From NCBI GenBank assembly GCA_050943135.1, contig JBMNOP010000010.1, positions 41,657 through 105,656 on the forward strand: a stretch of DNA of 64,000 bases, in the 5' to 3' direction. A program made the translations under genes and the position numbers. The notes beneath the pieces were generated by a model. The model did no database searches. It was not told the DNA's origin and saw only the letters and a list, made by a program, of their open reading frames with translations. This document shows, piece by piece, positions 8,975-17,106 of the stretch. Each line of letters starts with the position of its first letter. Positions within the stretch are counted from its first letter, which is position 1. Source of the DNA: RUG695 sp050943135. GTDB lineage: Bacteria > Planctomycetota > Planctomycetia > Pirellulales > Thermoguttaceae.

Positions 8975-10258
8975 TTACGCGGTTCGGTTGATGACCGTGG
9001 TGTAAGGAAGGGGGCGGATCGGCTCTTTCCCCTCCACCATCTCTTTCGTTACCACGTAGCGGCACCCTTTCATCTGGTCGGGGAGCTGGAACATGGTGTC
9101 GAGCAGGAGTGTCTCGGTGATCGAACGGAGACCGCGCGCGCCGGTCTTTCGCTCCAAGGCTTGGCGGGCCAGCGAGCGGAGCGCCTCTTCGGTAAAATCG
9201 ATCTGGGCCTCTTCCATCTGGAAAAGGCGTTTGTATTGCTTAACCAGTGCGTTACGCGGTTCGCGCAGGATTCGCACCAGCGTGTCTTCTTCGAGCGGGT
9301 CGAGAACGACGGTTACCGGAAGTCGGCCGATCAGTTCGGGAATCATGCCGAATTGGTTCAGGTCCTCGGCGGCCACATGTCGCAGGTACCCATCGGAGTC
9401 GGCCTGCTGTAATGTGTCGGCCGCCGAACCGAACCCGATCCGCGTCTGACCGATCCGGCGTTGGATAATCTCTTCGAGTCCGACAAATGTCCCCCCGCAG
9501 ATAAAAAGAATTTGCGAGGTGTCGATCTGCAGGTACTGCTGGTCCGGATGTTTTCGCCCTCCTTGCGCGGGGACATTGGCGACGGTTCCTTCGAGCATCT
9601 TTAAGAGTGCCTGCTGAACCCCTTCGCCCGAAACGTCGCGGGTGATCGAGACATTCTGGTTCCGTTTGCCGATCTTGTCGATCTCGTCGATGTAAATAAT
9701 CCCCCGCTGGGCGACCTCAATATCGTAATCGGCCGCGCTGATCAGTTTCAGCAGGAGGTTTTCGACATCTTCGCCGACGTAGCCCGCCTCGGTCAGCGTG
9801 GTGGCATCGCCGATGGCAAAGGGAACGTCGATGATCTTGGCCAAGGTCTGGGCCAGAAGCGTCTTGCCGGAACCGGTCGGTCCGAGAAGGAGCACGTTCG
9901 ATTTTTCGAGTTGCACTCCGCCGACCGACTCGGAAAAGAGTTGACGCTTGTAATGGTTGTTGACCGCGACCGAGAGCGTTTTCTTGGCCTGTGTCTGACC
10001 GACGACATATTCGTTCAGGCGCTGGGCGATCTGTCGGGGGGTCGGCACATACCACGAAATCGAGCGACCGAACTGCTGTTTGCGTTGACGGCGCAGAATC
10101 GACTGGCAGAGTTCGACGCATTCGCGGCAGATGAACGTCCGATCCATTCCCTCGATCAGAGAACCGGCCTCTTTAGCCGTCTTGCCGCAGAAAGAACAGC
10201 GGTTCACCGATTGCTGTCCGCCGGGGCGATTCGTGGGAGTGTCTTGTCCGAAAGACAT
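8975..10258 (-). CDS. clpX: ATP-dependent Clp protease ATP-binding subunit ClpX
   Basis: 427 residues, the usual ClpX length. A four-Cys zinc-binding domain is at Cys21, Cys24, Cys44 and Cys47. The AAA+ core has Walker A GPTGSGKT (126-133), Walker B IIYIDEIDK, and the ClpX hallmark GGRKHPDQ pore-region segment. ClpX unfolds tagged proteins and feeds them to ClpP in the cytoplasm. No clpP or tig gene lies next to it, unlike in many bacteria, so the partner must be elsewhere. A gap of roughly 200 bases separates it from the next upstream gene. Confidence 0.96.
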   Translation of the reverse strand: MSFGQDTPTNRPGGQQSVNRCSFCGKTAKEAGSLIEGMDRTFICRECVELCQSILRRQRKQQFGRSISWYVPTPRQIAQRLNEYVVGQTQAKKTLSVAVNNHYKRQLFSESVGGVQLEKSNVLLLGPTGSGKTLLAQTLAKIIDVPFAIGDATTLTEAGYVGEDVENLLLKLISAADYDIEVAQRGIIYIDEIDKIGKRNQNVSITRDVSGEGVQQALLKMLEGTVANVPAQGGRKHPDQQYLQIDTSQILFICGGTFVGLEEIIQRRIGQTRIGFGSAADTLQQADSDGYLRHVAAEDLNQFGMIPELIGRLPVTVVLDPLEEDTLVRILREPRNALVKQYKRLFQMEEAQIDFTEEALRSLARQALERKTGARGLRSITETLLLDTMFQLPDQMKGCRYVVTKEMVEGKEPIRPLPYTTVINRTA

Positions 10259-10459
10259 GCTTTAAACCTTTATCGTCGGTTTCGCTCCTTTCCCCCTGCT
10301 GCCGTGTCGGGAGGAATGGGGGAAGACGAAAAAACACGCACAAAATCTTTCGGGCTATATCGGCAAATTCGCCGTTTTCCCCTACAGCGGAGCGCGGACA
10401 CACCTTTTACTTTTTCCGATCGGAAGAAGAGGAATAATTGGTATAATCGGAGAGCCTTT

Positions 10460-11011
10460 TCAGCGATGGCGTTTTTGCCCGGCCGGGTTTTGGGTGTTCA
10501 AAAGAGTACGAAGGCGGAGGATTCGGTCGAGTTCGTCTTCATCGGCGACACTTTTTTCGTGTTGAGGGGCCCCCCGCTTCCGGAGTTCGGGCTGCGGGCG
10601 GTTGAGCATGTCGTGGACAAGCCGGTCGCGAATCTGTCGACGAATCTCTTGATACTCCTTCTCGGTGATCAGTTTCTTTCGGTAAAGGTTTTGGAAGAGT
10701 TCCGGTTTTCCCTCGTAGCCGTTGATTTCCAGGCGAGGCTCTTTGATACTGCGACGGATCCGCAGGATGATCACGAAACAGAGAACCACGTAGGTGATAA
10801 ACGCGAAGGTCCAGAGGAGGAGTTCGGTGATTTTTGCCGCGTCAAGGTGTTCCGCGGCCAGGAGGGGGGAGAACCCGATTCCGGGAAGGAGAAGCGAGAA
10901 GGGCGTCGCGCCGGACGAAAAGAGGGATCGCAGATGCCGGAAAAGGCACGAAACGGGATTTGCCCCCGTCGAAATCCGCCGGGAGAATCGGCTTGAATTG
11001 CGACTTACCAT
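10460..11011 (-). CDS. Small membrane protein with SHOCT-like C-terminal motif
   Basis: I chose the ATG at 11011 (183 residues), preceded by AAGGGA six bases upstream. A longer frame to 11185 would overlap the promoter region of the divergent gene. After a basic, Ser-rich N-terminus there is a weak hydrophobic stretch and then one clear membrane span (LLLWTFAFITYVVLCFVII). The following segment, LYRKKLITEKEYQEIRRQI, matches the pattern of SHOCT motifs (short helical C-terminal oligomerisation units with L-x-x-G/K-L-I-T-x-E-E-Y). The tail is charged and probably flexible. The function is unknown. It is transcribed divergently from the secreted protein at 11200. Confidence 0.65.
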   Translation of the reverse strand: MVSRNSSRFSRRISTGANPVSCLFRHLRSLFSSGATPFSLLLPGIGFSPLLAAEHLDAAKITELLLWTFAFITYVVLCFVIILRIRRSIKEPRLEINGYEGKPELFQNLYRKKLITEKEYQEIRRQIRDRLVHDMLNRPQPELRKRGAPQHEKSVADEDELDRILRLRTLLNTQNPAGQKRHR

Positions 11012-11154
11012 AAAGGATCCCTTACAATCGTTACAGTCGGAATCACCGGTTTTATCCTTGGTTTCCGCTCGACCGTTACTTCGGGAAATTTTAAAATAAC
11101 AGTCAGGTTCCGCAATCGTCGTTCCGATTCCTACGAGGAACATCTTTACTAAAG

Positions 11155-11179
11155 CGGATGACAATATAGATGTCATCCG
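11155..11179. promoter_or_regulatory. Inverted repeat upstream of the secreted protein gene
   Basis: Perfect nine-base arms CGGATGACA (11155-11163) and TGTCATCCG (11171-11179) around an ATATAGA spacer lie 20 bases before the start at 11200, in the divergent gap. It may be an operator or a hairpin in the mRNA leader near the ribosome binding site. Confidence 0.4.
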
Positions 11180-11199
11180 GAACAAGGGAGACCCCTGTT

Positions 11200-13227
11200 A
11201 TGGAACGACGAAACAGTGTCAAAGGATTGCAAAACAAAGAAGGGTGGCTTCTGGCCCTCCCGCTTCTCTTCTGTCTGTCGGCAGCCGTCCGGCCCGGATC
11301 TGTCGTCGCACAGAGTCCCATTATAAACGATCAACCGAGTTTCGGCAATAAAAGCGCCGTTTTTTTCCAACACGCCCCCGCGCCGATCAGGCTTCGTTCG
11401 CTTGAAGAGCCGACGGTTCAAGACGCGGCGCCCGAAGAAGAGCCCCGATCGGTCAATATTACCGTTCCCTCGGCGCCTCCGGTTCTCCTCAATCGTCGGA
11501 ATATCGCGATCACGTTCCCCGCCTCGACCTTTACCGACGCCGGCGATGTCGTCTCGAAAGGTCTCCTCTACTCAGACGACAAGGGGGAAAATTGGCACGA
11601 ATACGGTGCCCCTCGTCCGGCCTCGGAAGGGGACAACTTCGACTTTAACGCCCCGCGAGACGGGGAGTATTGGTTTGCGCTCCATCTGGTTCATCAGGAC
11701 GGCACCGACACCGCCTCGCGCGGCCAGAAGTTTCTGATCGATACCGGCAGTGGCGCGGCGGCTGCCGCCAACGCTCCGGAACAGAGCGGAGACAGAATCG
11801 TTCAGGGGCTTCTGAGTCTGACGCAAAAGAACAACGCCGCTTCGCAGAATTCCGACTCGAAAGGCGATCCCCTCACTTCGCGTCTTAACGAAATGAATGT
11901 GTCGTCGGATCCGTTCCGTTCGTCGGAAAACTCGACGGCCAATGTTCCGTTCCCCGGAAAAATTAATCATGTCTCGATGGGGAAAACGAAAAAAGGGGAT
12001 CCGGCCGTTTCCATTACCTGGTTTCAACCGGGGCAGTGTGGTCTGTCGACAGGTTCCGCCGAGGGAAAGGTCAGTATCGAGCGGGCATCGAGTCCCGAAG
12101 GACCTTGGATGCCGGTTACCGAAGAGGCTGCCAGCTTGAACATCGACGGACACGGCTACTGGTTCGCCGCCGGGGAGAACGACCATCAACCCTTCTATCT
12201 GCGTACGGTCAGTCACGTCAAAATGAACGGGACAGATACCGAGTGGATCGATACGCTTCCCCAACCGCTGACTTTTCCGCAATCGGCGGGGAATGTTTCG
12301 GTGGCCGAGACGTCGACACCGGGCGAAGAGACGCCGCGTGCCGACGACGGTTCGATCAAGGCCTGGAGCGATAGCGGTTCGAACAATGAGCGAAAAGTCG
12401 CCGGGCGCGATGTCGGCGGTTCGGTCGTCGACAAAACTTCGTCGGTCAACCAGTCCTCTTCGGCCTCCGAGCAGCCGCGTGACCTTGCTCAAAATGCCCA
12501 AAAAGAAAGCCAACGGCGCAATCGTCCGCAGTTGACCGATCCGAACCGGATTTCGGTCAACCCGATCTTCCGGTTCGGGTTTGGTGTCTTTACCGGAAAA
12601 GACAACAACGGAAATCCGCTGCCCGACTACTCGAACGCCGGGAGCGCTCCGGCCTACACCAACCAACAGGCACAAAACGGACAGGAACCGACATTGCCTT
12701 CGCCTCCGCCGAAACGTCCGATCTGGATGTCGAAGCGGGAATACGAAGAACATGTGCGTGCCTACGAATTTGAACTGCAACAGGCGCGGTATGCCATCGC
12801 ACAGCGTGAACAGATGGAACGGCTTCGAAAAGAGCAGGAAATGACCGCTCCGGGCGGAATCCCCGGTGGACAGCAGGCGATGATCACCGACGCTTCGGGA
12901 AAAGAAATCCGAGTCACCGAAGGGAGTCTTCTCTGGTCGGACGAGCAGGGAAACCTTTCGACCACGCCGTTCCCCGGCCAAATGAATAGCGGGGCGATTC
13001 CCGAAATGATCTTCCCCGACCAGAACTTCCAGAATGTCAGCCAGCCGATCCCGCTCGATGCCCAGATGATCCCGGGGAACAGCCTAAACGGGCCTTACTC
13101 TTCCCAGGAACAGGCACTCGGCAACGATGCTTTCACCAACGCGTACGACACCTCGAATATGTCGGAGCTTGCGAACCAGAGCCTGGTCGAAAGCAACCTG
13201 CCCCCCCGTCCCGGTCAGCAGCAGTAA
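11200..13227 (+). CDS. Secreted protein of unknown function
   Basis: 675 residues from the ATG at 11200, which has GGGAG nine bases upstream and starts a clear signal peptide ending near VVA-QS. An upstream in-frame ATG at 11170 lies inside an inverted repeat and is less likely. After the signal, two regions look like beta-sandwich or Ig-like domains: NITVPSAPPVLL to FLIDTG (about 90-180) and NHVSMGKTKKGDPAVSITW (about 255-350), the latter resembling domains that describe values as an interval or 'error' term. The C-terminal half is Gln-, Pro-, Ser- and Asn-rich and low in complexity, with one coiled stretch around REYEEHVRAYEFELQQ. I do not recognise a named family. A strong terminator follows at 13262-13297. 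Confidence 0.75.
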   Translation: MERRNSVKGLQNKEGWLLALPLLFCLSAAVRPGSVVAQSPIINDQPSFGNKSAVFFQHAPAPIRLRSLEEPTVQDAAPEEEPRSVNITVPSAPPVLLNRRNIAITFPASTFTDAGDVVSKGLLYSDDKGENWHEYGAPRPASEGDNFDFNAPRDGEYWFALHLVHQDGTDTASRGQKFLIDTGSGAAAAANAPEQSGDRIVQGLLSLTQKNNAASQNSDSKGDPLTSRLNEMNVSSDPFRSSENSTANVPFPGKINHVSMGKTKKGDPAVSITWFQPGQCGLSTGSAEGKVSIERASSPEGPWMPVTEEAASLNIDGHGYWFAAGENDHQPFYLRTVSHVKMNGTDTEWIDTLPQPLTFPQSAGNVSVAETSTPGEETPRADDGSIKAWSDSGSNNERKVAGRDVGGSVVDKTSSVNQSSSASEQPRDLAQNAQKESQRRNRPQLTDPNRISVNPIFRFGFGVFTGKDNNGNPLPDYSNAGSAPAYTNQQAQNGQEPTLPSPPPKRPIWMSKREYEEHVRAYEFELQQARYAIAQREQMERLRKEQEMTAPGGIPGGQQAMITDASGKEIRVTEGSLLWSDEQGNLSTTPFPGQMNSGAIPEMIFPDQNFQNVSQPIPLDAQMIPGNSLNGPYSSQEQALGNDAFTNAYDTSNMSELANQSLVESNLPPRPGQQQ

Positions 13228-13261
13228 GAGCTTGAATGCTCGTCGAAAGTCTTCGGAACGA

Positions 13262-13297
13262 AACGCCATGGAAAATACTTTTTCCATGGCGTTTTTT
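13262..13297 (+). terminator. Rho-independent terminator
   Basis: A 14-base perfect stem (13262-13275 with 13280-13293), four-base loop TACT, ends in six T. It serves the secreted protein gene. The convergent gene's stop at 13366 lies close by. Confidence 0.85.
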
Positions 13298-13365
13298 AAC
13301 CGACCTCGACCCGGCTTCCGACGATGACCGGAAGTGTATATCGGGGGAACGGATCGGATGAAGGG

Positions 13366-15393
13366 TCATTGGGGCGGTGTCGGTGCCTTTTCGGCGGCGA
13401 GTGAAAGCCGCAAAAGGTTTTCCCGGGCGGCGAGGTGTTCCCTCAGGATCCGTTCGGTCTCGCGGACGGTGACCGGGTTGGTGTGTACGTAGGTATGGTA
13501 GGATTCGACCGCGATCTCGCTCTCGGCGTCGGGATGGCGGGAACTTTCCAGGCGAACGATCTTGTCTCCCTCGTTCTTTTTGATCAAGAGTCCCGTTTCG
13601 GTGACGCCGACGATGTTGTGGAATGCCACCGTTTCGGGCATTTGCATCTTTTCCATCGCCTCGAAGAAGGGGGAACCGGGGGTCATCGATTCGACACTGT
13701 TCTTGACGTTAAGGATCGAGTTCTTCTTGTTCCCGCCGGAAAGCGCGGCATTGAGCCATCGCGACATCAGATAAAGATCATCGGGCGTGGTGATCACCTT
13801 GTCGGCAAACCATTTGACGAACGTGTTGACCGAGTCGCTTCCCTTGTAGGGAGTTGCGATCGTGATGAGCCGGGTCAGGCGGCGGTTCGGGTGGAAAAAG
13901 AAAATGGGACGCAGCGCGTCTTTGTCGGCAATGTTGCTCTCGTCGAACGGAACGCTGCTGACGAGTTTCCAGATTTCATCGCCGCTTTCGAGAACCTGAA
14001 GGTTGGCGATCAGCCCCCCCATGCTATACCCGATGATGACCGAGTCGTTTAAATAGGGGTTCGTTCCGGCCGGGTCAAATCGGTCGTAGAGACGTTGCAG
14101 GTCGGCACGGAGTCCCGCAGCCGAAACCCACCACGGATACCCCGTCGGATAGCACCAGAACCAAAATTGGTAGCGATCCCAAATTTCCGGGTCGTTCTGG
14201 AGCGCGCCGATCATCGGAATCCAGGTCATCGGGGTCGACCAAAGCCCGTGAACCAGGATGACCGGGATCTTTTCCGGATCGTACGGTGAGATCATATAGA
14301 ATCCGGCAAGCCGACGTTCCCCTTCTTCTCCTTTCGCCGGCTCGAGAAAGGTTTCGGGGTTGGTCAGACCGAGTGTTTCGAGCTTGTTGATGTACGGGTC
14401 GTTGTAGTTGTACGAGAGGGGGGTGGTCAGGTCGGCGGCGAGCGCGATCCGGCTCGACCCGATATCGACGGCCTGTTCGGCGAGCGGGTCGCGGAATTCA
14501 AGAAAAATCTGCGGGGCGTTCGGCTCGGCTTCGTCCGAAAGCCAGCTCCCTTTCGGGTTCGGGCGGAGCAGAAGGGTCATCGGATAAGAGAGTCCGGTCA
14601 TGTAAAGGTCTTCTTCGGCGCGGTCGCAGCGGCGACGCGTGACGATGATCGGCACGCCAATCCCTTCCCGTGCGTAGCGGGCCGGCAGTCCCTCGACCTT
14701 GTAGTCGGAGGAGAAACGAAGGTCGCCGATCTCGTCGGCCCGCCAGGAAGACTTGCCCATGACACAGGCGATCCGCCAATAACGGCCGTTGATACGCGCC
14801 GCCCAGTCATCTCCCGGGGTCGGAGTTCCCTCGCCGTTTGTCTCTAGGTTTTCGAAAAGGTTTCGCAGGAGGCGTTCCGAGGCCTTGTTGTGGTAGGAAA
14901 CCATTTCCTGGTATTTCTCGTCGAGCGGATTGCGCCGCCCTTCAAACGCCGGATCGAACAGGTAACGCCAACTGTTGAGGAGAATCGCGATGTAGATCTC
15001 TCCGGCATACTCGGGATCGCTCTTTTCAAGTCGTACCGCCTCGTAATAGCCGATTTCGCAAAACGCCCGGAGAAGATCGGGATCGGGGTGGCGGTTGGCC
15101 TCTTCCTGAATCGTGGCGAGTTTTTCAAGGTTCGAAGCCGACCTGCTTTCGAGTCCCAACCCTTTGAGTGAGGTTTCGGTCGCCGAGGTCGGGTCGAGCC
15201 GTCCGAACGCGTCGACACACGGCGGAAGGAGTTCCGGGTGCCGACGGACCGCGACCAGATTGACGACCTTCGACGAACAGCCGGTCAGAAGGAACGAGAA
15301 AAAAACAGCGAACAAAACTCCCCGCCAAGCGCCCCGACCGTACGGAGCACTTCGGACCGATGGCTCTTCGCTTTTTCTTTCTTCTCTTCTCAC
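13366..15393 (-). CDS. Lipoprotein with alpha/beta-hydrolase domain
   Basis: I place the start at the GTG at 15393 because it puts a lipoprotein signal, FFSFLLTGCSS with Cys39 as the lipidated residue, near the N-terminus. A longer frame reaches 15531 but would bury that signal. The N-terminal 330 residues are mainly helical and unrecognised. From VILVHGLWSTPMTW an alpha/beta-hydrolase domain follows, with the nucleophile Ser in IGYSMGG and a later His in the ESYHTYVH segment as a plausible catalytic base. Such proteins are usually esterases or lipases, here probably membrane-anchored and facing the periplasm. The substrate is unknown. It stands alone between convergent and divergent neighbours. 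Confidence 0.8.
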   Translation of the reverse strand: MRREERKSEEPSVRSAPYGRGAWRGVLFAVFFSFLLTGCSSKVVNLVAVRRHPELLPPCVDAFGRLDPTSATETSLKGLGLESRSASNLEKLATIQEEANRHPDPDLLRAFCEIGYYEAVRLEKSDPEYAGEIYIAILLNSWRYLFDPAFEGRRNPLDEKYQEMVSYHNKASERLLRNLFENLETNGEGTPTPGDDWAARINGRYWRIACVMGKSSWRADEIGDLRFSSDYKVEGLPARYAREGIGVPIIVTRRRCDRAEEDLYMTGLSYPMTLLLRPNPKGSWLSDEAEPNAPQIFLEFRDPLAEQAVDIGSSRIALAADLTTPLSYNYNDPYINKLETLGLTNPETFLEPAKGEEGERRLAGFYMISPYDPEKIPVILVHGLWSTPMTWIPMIGALQNDPEIWDRYQFWFWCYPTGYPWWVSAAGLRADLQRLYDRFDPAGTNPYLNDSVIIGYSMGGLIANLQVLESGDEIWKLVSSVPFDESNIADKDALRPIFFFHPNRRLTRLITIATPYKGSDSVNTFVKWFADKVITTPDDLYLMSRWLNAALSGGNKKNSILNVKNSVESMTPGSPFFEAMEKMQMPETVAFHNIVGVTETGLLIKKNEGDKIVRLESSRHPDAESEIAVESYHTYVHTNPVTVRETERILREHLAARENLLRLSLAAEKAPTPPQ

Positions 15394-15711
15394 AACATGC
15401 CTGTAAAATCGGTCTTGCCGCTTGAACTTTGCACAGCAGAGGATACAGTTTTCAGGCGTTTGGGGCAATATGCTTTCTTCCCACTTCTCGTTTCTCCGAC
15501 AAGGCGCGGGACGGGTGCGACTCGGGCGCAAACCCGCTGAAACTCAAATTACCGGAATTGGATAATCGTTATAAATGGTTTAACAGTAAGTTTTTTCTAT
15601 TTTTACAAAACCTATACATCTTCGGCCGATTATATATTTATCCTCTCTTATCGAAAAGGATTTATTTATTTTTTATCACCATTTTAACAGCCAAGCCGGA
15701 TGGAAAGAAAT

Positions 15712-16338
15712 ATGATTGAAAATCAGGCCGCCGTTTTGCCACGAACAAAGGAAATTTCAACCGCCCCGAGCGCCGACCCGATTAAAAAATTAACCGATGT
15801 TGAAGAAGCAATTCGATATTTAGTTCAGGAGACGGAGATTTCAGCCGGTCCTCTCGGCACGCCGAAAGGCAAACGGTTCCTCAGCACCATCGCGACGACC
15901 GATGTGCTTGAGATTCTCGAGACCCCCGAGGCAGGTGCGCCGAAGAAGCGCGGACGACGTCCGAGTCGCAAGACTTTCGACGGGATCGCCCAAAAGAAGA
16001 CCCGCTCGACCGACGCGAATTGGGACAAGCGAAAAGGGGTCAAACGACGCCGCCAGGTTGATCCGACGACCTGTGAACGGGATTATTCCGAAGACGAGGT
16101 CGAGTTTATGAAAGCGCTCGACCTTTACAAGAAATTAAACGAGCGACCCTTTCCGACGTGCAGCGAGACTCTCGAGGTACTCCGTCGTCTCGGCTACGTG
16201 AAGATGCCCCCCGTTTCGGAAGGAGCGAGCTGTGAACCGATCCTTGTTACGCCCGCGTCTTGTTCCGAGGGGAGAGAGTTATGCGAGTTTGTCGGCGTGA
16301 TCTGGCAAGAGGGAGAACTTACAACGTTTATCATCTGA
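15712..16338 (+). CDS. Basic conserved protein of unknown function
   Basis: 208 residues from the ATG at 15712, chosen because GGAAAG lies four bases upstream. The ATG at 15700 is also in frame. The middle is strongly basic, with PKKRGRRPSRKTF resembling an AT-hook, suggesting nucleic-acid binding. The following segment ERDYSEDEVEFMKALDLYKK and RPFPTCSETLEVLRRLGYVK looks like a compact helical unit that I associate, from memory, with many short planctomycete hypothetical proteins. The last 45 residues contain several Cys. The upstream 170 bases are unusually AT-rich for this window. No function is assigned; a DNA-associated role is inference. Confidence 0.65.
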   Translation: MIENQAAVLPRTKEISTAPSADPIKKLTDVEEAIRYLVQETEISAGPLGTPKGKRFLSTIATTDVLEILETPEAGAPKKRGRRPSRKTFDGIAQKKTRSTDANWDKRKGVKRRRQVDPTTCERDYSEDEVEFMKALDLYKKLNERPFPTCSETLEVLRRLGYVKMPPVSEGASCEPILVTPASCSEGRELCEFVGVIWQEGELTTFII

Positions 16339-16356
16339 TGTCGTAATCGATTCCCC

Positions 16357-16384
16357 TTGCAAGGGAAGGTTGCCGCGTTATAAT
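16357..16384 (+). promoter_or_regulatory. Promoter for tRNA-Ser
   Basis: TTGCAA (16357-16362), 16-nt spacer, TATAAT (16379-16384), ending 17 bases before the tRNA. Confidence 0.65.
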
Positions 16385-16401
16385 GGGTGCGGTGTCGCGT
16401 T

Positions 16402-16483
16402 GGAGGATAAGCGAATGGCTAGCGGCCTCATTGGAAATGAGGTGCCCCTCACGGGGTTGCGGGTTCGAGTCCCGTGTCCTCCG
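16402..16483 (+). tRNA. tRNA-Ser (anticodon GGA)
   Basis: Acceptor GGAGGAT pairs with GTCCTCC, the anticodon loop TTGGAAA sits on a five-base stem CCTCA/TGAGG, and a long variable arm with CCCC/GGGG is present as expected for Ser. The T arm is GCGGG-TTCGAGT-CCCGT. The 3' CCA is not encoded. Confidence 0.95.
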
Positions 16484-16571
16484 CTTCTCATGGGAGTTTT
16501 GTGTTGGTTTTTTGTCGGCGCGGTAATGGTTTTCGTTTCCGCGCCATTGTTTACGAAATGAGAGGTTTTCC

Positions 16572-17027
16572 ATGAAAATCGTCGTTACTGCCGATCCGTG
16601 TGCCGTCCCGCTCAAAAAGACGGTCATTAAGTACCTTGAATCCCTCGGACATACCGTTTACGAATGTGGATCGACCGAAGCAAACGAGGTTCCCTACTAT
16701 GACGCCGCCGTTGAAGGCGCCAAGGCGATTCAGGCCGGGGAAGGGGAACGCGGAATTTTCATCTGCGGCTCCGGAATGGGGATGTCGATTGTCGGCAACT
16801 GGTTTAAGGGTGTCCGTGCCTCGGTGGTCGAATCGGTCTTTGCCGCTAAACTTTGCCGTGCGATCAACGATGCCAATGTTCTTTGCATCGGTGCGCTCCT
16901 TTTGGGTGAATGGAATGCGCTCCGTGCGATCGACGCCTTCCTGACGACCAACCTGGGTGACGATCTTCCGGATATTGCCGATTTCCTCAAAGAGGCCGTG
17001 GTCAAGGTTGAGGCGATCCGCAACTGA
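16572..17027 (+). CDS. rpiB: Ribose 5-phosphate isomerase B (RpiB/LacAB family)
   Basis: 151 residues, the normal length for RpiB. It interconverts ribose 5-phosphate and ribulose 5-phosphate in the pentose phosphate pathway. Signature segments are GIFICGSGMGMSI, which builds the phosphate/anion hole, GVRASVV, and NDANVLCIGA with the conserved Cys. GAGAGG lies before the ATG. LacA/LacB and related sugar-phosphate isomerases share this fold, so an isomerase for another pentose or hexose phosphate is possible. It follows tRNA-Ser by 88 bases and ends in a strong convergent terminator. Confidence 0.9.
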   Translation: MKIVVTADPCAVPLKKTVIKYLESLGHTVYECGSTEANEVPYYDAAVEGAKAIQAGEGERGIFICGSGMGMSIVGNWFKGVRASVVESVFAAKLCRAINDANVLCIGALLLGEWNALRAIDAFLTTNLGDDLPDIADFLKEAVVKVEAIRN

Positions 17028-17049
17028 GCGGCACGGCGATCGGGCCGAG

Positions 17050-17086
17050 CATTAAAAAGGGAACCGGGAGGTTCCCTTTTTTAATG
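17050..17086. terminator. Convergent terminator between rpiB and the MscS gene
   Basis: AAAAAGGGAACC and GGTTCCCTTTTT form a long stem with a short GGGA loop; T-runs occur on both strands, so it can serve both genes. Confidence 0.85.
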
Positions 17087-17106
17087 CTTTGTACGTCTTG
17101 TTCCGG